Source of the DNA: Phoronis ovalis
Lineage: Eukaryota > Phoronida > Phoronidae
Assembly: GCA_028565635.1 (NCBI GenBank)
Contig: JAOXYB010025536.1
Coordinates: forward strand, 1-15,963
Direction of reading: 5' to 3'
DNA: 15,963 bases
Shown here: positions 9,300 through 15,963 of the stretch, piece by piece
How the letters are laid out: each line of letters opens with the position of its first letter
Position numbering within the stretch: position 1 is the first letter of the stretch
Notes under the pieces: generated by a model
What the model was told of the DNA's origin: nothing
Database searches by the model: none
What the model saw: the letters and a program-made list of their open reading frames with translations, nothing else
Position numbers and translations under genes: made by a program

Positions 9300-9364
9300 T
9301 GCAGAAAAGCAATTTTGAACCATGTACCTTCAGCCTAAAGCTCTCCCAACTAACCTATTTCTCC
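9300..9364 (-). pseudogene. tRNA-Phe(GAA)-like pseudogene or SINE head
   Basis: The minus strand starts GGAGAAATAGGTTAGTTGGG, then AGAGCTTTAGGCTGAAG. This follows the general eukaryotic tRNA-Phe layout closely: acceptor 5' strand, D arm with the AGTTGGGAGAGC block, and an anticodon loop CTGAAG with anticodon GAA. About eight bases of the 3' anticodon stem and variable region are missing. The T arm is eroded (TGGTTCAAAATTG for the B box). The 3' acceptor strand TTTCTGC can still pair partly with the 5' side, and a T8 run follows. At about 65 nt it is too short and too damaged to be a working tRNA. It may be a decayed tRNA copy or the head of a tRNA-Phe-derived SINE. Confidence 0.65.
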
Positions 9365-9367
9365 TGC

Positions 9368-10416
9368 TATATTGATCATATTAGTCTCAGTACATATAAC
9401 AGTGACTGCAACAGAGTTTTGCCTGCTGTCTTATCCTTTCATATTGGGTCATAAATTCTACATACCATGATTGCAGCATATTATTAAAATATGTGTGAAG
9501 TAAGAGCTAGGAGTACATATAAAAAATATGACTGCAGTATATTATTTCGGCTAATCACATTACTTCGACTTCCTGTTTTCTGTCATCACATGATAGCACG
9601 CAATTCGCCCCTTTTTGACTACTGATTCCTTTCTTAATTTTTTCAATAGATCATTTATGGCCATATTAATAACTGATGCCAGATAAGCTCACTTGGTGTA
9701 TCTTATGCAACAAAGTCCAACAGGCACAAGCATAGACTACCAGGTGTTGGATTTTGGATCTTTTCCAATTACACAAAATGTACTATTACAAGTTGGCTGA
9801 TAGCAGTTGGTAAAACAAGATTTACGAACAATATAAATCATAAACATAATGTACAAATAACCAGCACATGGTCTACACCAGAAAAAGAATGGATAAGGCA
9901 TAATTATTTATTACCAGTAATATGCAGTCTAGATGAATTAATGAGTTGCTGGTACCATTGTGGTCAGACACATATAGCCCTTATAAACTAGACCATCATT
10001 TTAATACACATTTCATGTAATAGTTACAGGTAATGCAGGCATCATGATCATCTATATTTAGCTACATGTGTACTTATATAAGTACTGTATAGTGGCTAAC
10101 AGAATATAGTTAGGTGAAAATAACTACTTATTTTATACATTCTGCAGAACAAATGAATTCATGGTTCTGCTTCCGTACCTAAAGCAAGGTCAGTGAATAA
10201 CTAGATACTCAATAACTCAGGTGTTATAGAATACAAAATTAATTCAAATTAGCTAATTCTACCCACTTCATTTTGTAATATTTAGCTGTCATATTCTTAT
10301 AGTTGACAATATTTCCTGTCCACATGAAGAGCCACTTTTTCAATCAACAACACAGTTACATAATTTTAACTCCTCAGTGTTACATAAGAAGAATAGTTGT
10401 TGCAATTCGCAAATCA
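9368..10416. other. AT-rich non-coding stretch
   Basis: No gene or clear repeat is visible. TACTTATATAAGTA near 10071-10084 is a perfect 14-bp palindrome of low-complexity AT type. Donor-like sites near 9738 on the minus strand lack a plausible acceptor. Confidence 0.5.
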
Positions 10417-10418
10417 TA

Positions 10419-10534
10419 GGCCGTTCAGATTACCTTTTTGGAACTGGTTCGAGCTCGATCTGGATCTGAGTTCACACTATTATTTACAACCGTATTCAAC
10501 TCGATCCGGTTCCAAAAACGTAGTCTGAACGGCC
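10419..10534. mobile_element. 116-bp palindromic MITE with TA target-site duplication
   Basis: The two ends are inverted copies of about 35 bp. The left arm begins GGCCGTTCAGATTACCTTTT and the reverse complement of the right arm begins GGCCGTTCAGACTACGTTTT. Both continue TGGAAC(T/C)GG(T/A)TCGAG, with about four mismatches over the arms. Each end is flanked by TA (10417-10418 and 10535-10536), the duplication made by Tc1/mariner-type transposases. There is no coding capacity. The element is richer in G+C and CpG than its surroundings. The short central loop means that most of the element would fold as one hairpin if transcribed. The family name is unknown to me. Confidence 0.85.
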
Positions 10535-10536
10535 TA

Positions 10537-11963
10537 TCAGACTAAGTAGATTGCCAAAATTAGCTTTTATATTTCTTAAACATCAATTTTCTATAATTAA
10601 ATTGACTTAAGGATACAAGTATGTTCTTGCAAACCATTGCACTATTCCGGCTGTATAGTTTTTCAGCTTCTTATCAGTTTTTCAGTATGCTACACCTAAA
10701 CTTTTATCACTTTCTAAGATGGTATCCATGAAATGCTCCCAAGGGCACTTGCAGAGAGTGGACATACTTTAAGATCATTAGAGGCATACATAATGGGTTA
10801 AAATAATTTGTAAATCCTATTAAAGGAACTCTTTTTCTTAGATGATTATCACACAGTTAATTCTTACTCTATATATAAAATTGTGTATATACCTCTGCTT
10901 ACTCTGATAATGAATCGCTGGTTAAAGTTGCCAAATCTTTACTTTTTAATCCAGAAAAAATTATTTATGGTGTCTTTTGGATAACTATCCCCAGATTCCC
11001 ATAAGCTTATCAAGAAAGTATTTCTGATGAATTGGGATAATTACAATGTTCTACATAACTGATGTAATACACCAAGTGCAAACTTATTAAATTCCTATAA
11101 GTCAGAGGGAAATATATCAACAGCATTTCTTCATGTAATCAAACTTATCATTATGTCTTTTAAGAAGATTTACACTGACATCCTCTTGAAATAATGTTTA
11201 CACCAACACAATCATCAGCAAAGATGCACTTCACTAACAAAAGAATTCTTGTCAGACTTGACCAAGTATCACAGGGATAGTTTATAAGCTGTGGTCATGT
11301 ATCCAGGAAACCTCACGATATTTGGGTGCACAGACCGTAGTTATCCAGCAGTATTTCAGAAGTCTACAACCCCTTCTAAGACATGTCTAAACAATGGGTA
11401 GATCTAAGATTATGTGATGGGTTGATATTTTTTATAACTTTTAATGCTGGAATTATTTTCCACACTGTTTTATCAAACTTTACACTGCAGAAAAGGGTGG
11501 ACCTTAGTAACCTTCACTTAATTTTTTTTTAAGAGGGTGTACTCATAAATGCTTTATTTATGCTCTCAGCAGCCAGTGCACCAGAACTGCACAATACTGT
11601 ACATGATACAAGCTGTGTGCTTCAATACATTTTCAAGTGTTAACAACTATATTCACCTTTTCAGTCACCTTTCTAATTTTGGCTCAGAATTATTGTTACA
11701 CACTGGATAAAGCCTGCTGAAAACTAGAGGAAAGAAAACTACCAAACATTTGAGCAGCAAACACATGCAAAACTTGAGAAATCAACTTTGTTAAAGACTA
11801 GTCTAATGCGAAATCTTGCATTATCTTGTTTTATTGTGCTTCAAGAAACTGATATTATAAATAATGTAGCTATTACGTTTACAGCACCTTTAAAAATATA
11901 ATATGCTCAAACGGATGTCAATGAATTAATAAATATTTAGTGAACTTCACATAAATCACCCAC
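10537..11963. other. AT-rich stretch with one weak exon candidate
   Basis: Mostly featureless. At 11669-11723 on the minus strand a 55-nt segment follows a pyrimidine-rich acceptor region (TTTTCTTTCCTCTAG, then TTTTCAG) and ends at AGAAAG|GTGACTG, a mediocre donor. One phase is open, reading FSRLYPVCNNNSEPKLE. A 15-nt segment near 10900-10920 (ACTTTAACCAG, then CAGA|GTAAGC) is too short to judge. Confidence 0.4.
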
Positions 11964-12069
11964 CTCCTAATATATACTAGGCGAAGGTATATCAACGACC
12001 AATATGCACATTCACTTGTCAAGCAGAGTTTGCGGGGCCACTGTATCCCTTTAATGCATCGATTGTCTG
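11964..12069. other. GC-richer patch with CpGs, nature unknown
   Basis: Bases about 11975-12065 stand out from their AT-rich surroundings, with GCGGGGCCACTG and several CpGs. On the minus strand a 106-nt segment between GTCACTAG and AGGAG|GTGGGTG is open in one phase. On the plus strand a different frame stays open for about 62 codons (from about 11956), and a second plus frame after CTCCTAATATATACTAG also reads well. Since both strands read equally well, open frames do not identify a coding strand here. A decayed repeat is as likely as an exon. Confidence 0.3.
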
Positions 12070-15000
12070 CTAGTGACTTTTACCAAAAACATTTAAAAGT
12101 CATGTGCAGATCCAAACAAGCCAAACCACATCATAACCATAAATAGTTTGGTCATAAGCTTCACTGGGCTTTAGGAATATAAATCATTTGTGAATTTTCA
12201 GCACAATGGAAATATTTAAGGTAAAACTCCAATTTATCAAACATTATAGTCTGTCTCTTGATTTATATGCAGCGGAAATTTTTTTTCTACACAATCAGTT
12301 ATGTCATTATAGTGTGAAAAAATGTGACCAAATCCTCTTATATGAGGGTAACCTGGAAGAAGTCATCAATTTTACGGCTGTTAATGCTATGTGATGTAAT
12401 CAAAGCACAGTCATTTTTCATCTGATAACCTACACCTGATGCAAAAAGTGAAATTTTATCTGATCTTGTTTTCTATAAAGATGTTATCAAATTTCAAAGG
12501 TGAAAACAGAATGCCATTATGGAATTCGAATGACTTTGAGTGAGCAATCTATTGTATAAGCCACTACACATATTTCTATCAATAATGGATTTTTTTTTAG
12601 TCATATTTGATTTTTTATCCAATGCAAGCTTGATTCCAAATTTGAAGCAACCTACATCCAACTGCTAGGAAGGTCTTGACAATCAACATGTAAACAACCC
12701 TCTCCTATTGGTATAAATTACAGTTATACATATCATGTACTTGTAACCAATTACTTACTAGGTAACACATCAGTTCTATATTCAACAATTTTGATCATTT
12801 CAAATAGAGTATAAAGATTGTGTCTAATTATCTGACTATAAATTTAGAAAAAAGGAAGTTAAGAATGCATGTTAAAGTTATTTTTCAGATCTTTGAATTA
12901 ACATCTATGTAAGAAGTCATCACAACATAACCCTTGGTGCTAATTGCACATTTTAAATTATTTATCAGCAAGGTTATTTTAATCATGTCAAGCTGAGTTA
13001 TTAATATGCACAAAACTCATTAGTTAAGACCCTGCTGGGTTAAAGTGACAATTTATTAATGCAGCCTCAATATTTTACATAATCCAGTGTATACACGTTT
13101 TTGAATGAAAAATCTGAAATCATATTATTTTAACTGAGTAGGTTTACATAATGTAAAGAATACTCTGCATAAACATTTACAACTGTTCAGGAAAGCAAAA
13201 CTACTGGTCAGTTTAGTTTAGATAATAACCAATGAAATTGTTAAGAAACCAGGTGCCAAGCAAGATACTTTTTGGAAAGCTCTATTTTTAAAATGGTAGT
13301 GCCACCTATTGATGAACAAATTTAATAGAAATTTTATCACAAAGACGAATGATGAGATTCAAACAACAACCATAGCAACTATAAACAACATGTCCCGTTA
13401 GTCAAATAGCCAAGGATTCCAAGTACCGGATACCATGTATTAAAGGGCAGAAAAGCATTGTTATAAAAGGCTAAATACATATGCAAACACGTTCAATATC
13501 TTATCACTAACCACACTACATGACCAAGACTCAGGAGCAGTCAGACTGCTGAAGTGTCCTTTTGCACACAATATACACAATAAATGCATTTGTTGTGCCA
13601 AACAGAAAGAACCACTCTATTTGAAGGGCGACTACTTTGATGCATAAACCATCAATACAACTGAATGTATATAATTTGAAATGGATAAACATTAAAGAAT
13701 ATATATTCAATAGCAGACAAATCAGTGTATCTACGTTACCTTAAATGACACACAGACATGCACTACAGAGTACTTGAATAGTATCTGTTAGCTCAAGTCA
13801 TAAATTTTAGTGGGCACTTCACATGCACATTAGCAACCAATATTTCAGACTTGATTTGTGATAACAGCAAATTTTCCAGTATTTCAAAGGAAAAAAAATC
13901 CAAAACTGATGTTAATTCGTGTTTTCAATAGATCAGACATTAATACATTTGTATATCAAGCAAAAAAACATTGTATGAACAGGAAAAGAACAAACTGCAA
14001 TTTTTCAGGTTATAGTTAAGAATTCTCACTGAAGGAAACAGAAATATGAGTTTCAAATGCTTCATAGACTAATGCCCAAAGTACCTGCTCACAAACCTTA
14101 AAAAAAGGTAAGAGATATCATGAATTAGTTTGTTAATAAAGATTATAGGATTCCAAGACCTGCAAAATTTAACCTGACTGCAAAGAATAGGGGGTAAGTC
14201 CTAATAATAGTTCATTTCATTTGGATAGCATAAACTGTCATCATAAGTTGATTGTACTAAATGATTACTAAGTAATGGTTGAAGGTAGCTAGGTTTGGAT
14301 AAAAATATTGAAGTGGACCTAATAAAACTAGCCATAAACTTAAGTGCCTGCAATAAAATACTAACAAGCCTAACAACTACATGTATACAAGCAGACAATA
14401 CAACTTGCTATTGTTCATCAACAGTTAACATTTTTTACAAGGTTTATGACCAACACAGCCATCTTCACTGGTAATAAAACATACTAATGTCAAGTTGACA
14501 CCTGACTACCCATAATAATATACCAATACAGACAGTTAAAATTGAAATTAGCAGCAGTGCAATACTAATTACCTCATCTTAACAGTTCCATATAATTAAA
14601 GTCCTAGTCAACCTCTATGATTCATTACAATTTACATATAATCTCTTACCTACAGTTTGGGTGAAAATTTCACGAAATACAACAATTAAAAATTGACAAT
14701 TTCTAGTAGCTTGAATGCTAATTTTTTTAATTGTTTTCTTTGATTGAGTTGAACTAATACTTACCCTTTCAATACAATTTTAAAGATCCGAATAACTCAC
14801 CGTGAAGTTCTCCATATACTTGAAATAAATACAACTGCCATTACCTTTCAGGTTGCTCTTGAGCAATTATCTTAGTGTTATCAAGTAACAGTGACCAAAC
14901 GTCCTGATCTGAATGCCCCAATGAACTATTTTAAAAGCCACTTATCAGGAAGATCACAAACATCTCTTCATTTAGAAAAGTTAAGAGCAGCACAATTACA

Positions 15001-15762
15001 AATGACAGAGTGTAAATGACAACTATGTACCATGCATATTCCTCTCAATGATAAAAGAGATTAGATCCCCAGGACTCCAAGTCTTACTTAAAAACTATTG
15101 ATTTTATAGGAGAATTTAATTGAATCAATTTATTTTCATGTGACAAAGCTAGGCTTAATTGGAATGAGTTAATGAGTCATTACGGAGATTAGCGAACAAC
15201 ATGGACAAATAAAATAATCTGCCACTACTAATTAATTATAGAAGATTTCACACAATTTAGTCAAATTCATTAAGGCCATGCAAAACAAAGTTTCTCAGAA
15301 ACTCGGGAATGTACCACAGATTGTACTGATCCAGCTAACAGAACACTAATTTCATGAAAATTGTGACCCTAAGAATACAGTTTATACGGATTACTTTTAT
15401 GTGCCTGCAGAATTGTTTTACTGAATTGTACTGGTGTTAAATTTTTCATGTGATTTTAATACAATCAACCAAATTTTATTGTTATCACATACAACTGATA
15501 CACATGTTTTTGCTTGATTAAAATAAAGAGTGTGGCTACAATATCAAGGTTCACAAAAAAGTCATAGCCTTATTATACGGTTATGAATTTCCATAAATTA
15601 CAATTTTAAAAACATGAAATGCCTGAATGGTCACATAAGTTGTGCTACATAATTACACAAAAGTGGCTATATGGGATTTAATAAGCAAACATATTTCATT
15701 ACCATAACATATTACTATTTCTAATTATTAGCTGTATACAAATATAAACATACCCTCTTGTA
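12070..15762. other. AT-rich non-coding stretch, no supported gene
   Basis: Isolated splice-like signals occur on both strands. On minus: 14803-14820 between TATTTATTTCAAG and TTCACG|GTGAGTTAT; donors at 14649 and 14762; and a 17-nt piece before 12756. On plus: AAAG|GTAAGAGAT at about 14107 and GGGG|GTAAGTCC at about 14194, each with a short open segment upstream (the second reads IPRPAKFNLTAKNRG). None has strong signals at both ends together with a phase partner, so I list them only as things seen. The open frames at 12206-12394 (plus) and 14201-14398 (minus) look like chance. Confidence 0.45.
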
Positions 15763-15883
15763 GACTTGCTCAAGTCCCTATGAACTTAAAAAAAAATTTA
15801 AAAAAATTAATGTTTATTTCTCATTTTTTTTTTACTATCATATATATGTTGAGTGTTAGCCATCCATAGGGACTTGTCAAGTT
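15763..15883. repeat. imperfect inverted repeat around an AT-rich loop, MITE-like
   Basis: The left arm at 15763-15782 (GACTTGCTCAAGTCCCTATG) matches the reverse complement of 15865-15883 (AACTTGACAAGTCCCTATG), apart from the outermost base and a two-for-one base difference in the middle. The loop of about 80 bases is almost pure A and T, including runs of A9 and T10. No clear target-site duplication is visible, so a MITE assignment is tentative. Confidence 0.55.
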
Positions 15884-15912
15884 CGTACTCTGCGACCGTA
15901 GCGCCACCTTAC

Positions 15913-15955
15913 ACCATCCTGAATTCCGGAGGGTGATGTCATCTATATCCGCCAT
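15913..15955 (-). CDS. candidate first coding exon, starts with ATG
   Basis: On the minus strand ATG at 15955-15953 opens a frame reading MADIDDITLRNSGW, followed by a donor-like GGT|GTAAGGTGG. If not spliced, the frame runs about 45 codons into the AT-rich loop of the inverted repeat and stops there. The start lies in a CpG-bearing stretch, unlike most of the window, and overlaps a YY1-like motif, an arrangement common at starts of animal housekeeping genes. The exon would end in phase 1. The upstream part and any 5' UTR lie outside the window. It could equally be the conserved end of a repeat that contains the neighbouring inverted repeat. Confidence 0.3.
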
Positions 15956-15958
15956 ATT
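15949..15958 (-). promoter_or_regulatory. YY1-like motif overlapping an ATG
   Basis: The minus strand reads AATATGGCGG followed by A, matching the YY1 core AANATGGCGG. The ATG in the motif is the start of the candidate first exon. About 10 bases downstream is TGACATCA, one base from a CRE (TGACGTCA). CpG sites are kept through 15884-15950. The motif match is seen; promoter function is inferred. Confidence 0.35.
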
Positions 15959-15963
15959 GGAAT

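Noticed and set aside
10071-10084. Perfect 14-bp palindrome TACTTATATAAGTA
   Set aside because: Short AT-only palindromes are common in sequence of this composition, and nothing around it suggests a binding site or an element end.
14108-14196. Two plus-strand donor-like sites (AAAG|GTAAGAGAT and GGGG|GTAAGTCC) with open segments upstream
   Set aside because: The acceptors are weak, the phases of the two segments do not agree with each other, and GTAAGT occurs on each strand about as often as expected by chance.
14803-14820. 18-nt micro-exon candidate, or start codon ATGGAGAACTTC before GTGAGT
   Set aside because: Open in all three phases because it is so short. The acceptor is average and no partner exon could be fixed.
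1-15963. CRISPR arrays, bacterial operons, rRNA, working tRNA genes, reverse transcriptase or transposase genes
   Set aside because: I looked for regular direct repeats with unique spacers, ribosome-binding sites with long frames, conserved rRNA or tRNA blocks and long enzyme frames. None is present apart from the decayed tRNA-like unit and the non-coding MITE.

Overview
The window looks like nuclear DNA of an animal, most likely an invertebrate. It is AT-rich (roughly two thirds A+T by eye), has no long open reading frames, no ribosome-binding sites and no operon structure. It carries short open segments bounded by good spliceosomal signals, a TA-flanked palindromic MITE and a decayed Pol III tRNA copy. 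I cannot name the species or the host gene, and no protein family is recognisable.

Layout from left to right. Bases 1-80 are the edge of a ~31-bp tandem repeat. Bases 81-8100 are mostly intron-like DNA. On the minus strand they hold the best coding candidates: small exons at 1482-1514 and 3520-3624 with near-consensus splice sites on both sides, and one at 4914-4992 with an excellent donor. Weaker candidates lie at 5604-5634, 6050-6101, 7105-7169, 7694-7755 and 7990-8023. Bases 2732-2903 are a degenerate tandem repeat. Bases 8959-9367 contain a tRNA-Phe-like pseudogene (minus strand, followed by a T8 run) and a flanking stretch that may be the body of a SINE. Bases 10417-10536 are a 116-bp palindromic MITE with TA target-site duplications. 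Bases 11964-12069 are a GC-richer patch of unknown nature. Bases 12070-15760 show nothing I can defend. The right edge (15763-15963) has an imperfect inverted repeat around an AT-rich loop. Beyond it is a CpG-bearing stretch with a YY1-like motif over a minus-strand ATG, which could be a promoter and first coding exon.

The simplest reading is one minus-strand gene, transcribed from the right edge leftwards, made of tiny exons and long introns seeded with old repeats. This is inference. In DNA this AT-rich, short open stretches between GT and AG signals are common by chance, so only the exons with strong sites on both sides deserve real weight. RNA-seq or cross-species protein alignment would settle the gene model. 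I found no sign of a novel multi-gene system.
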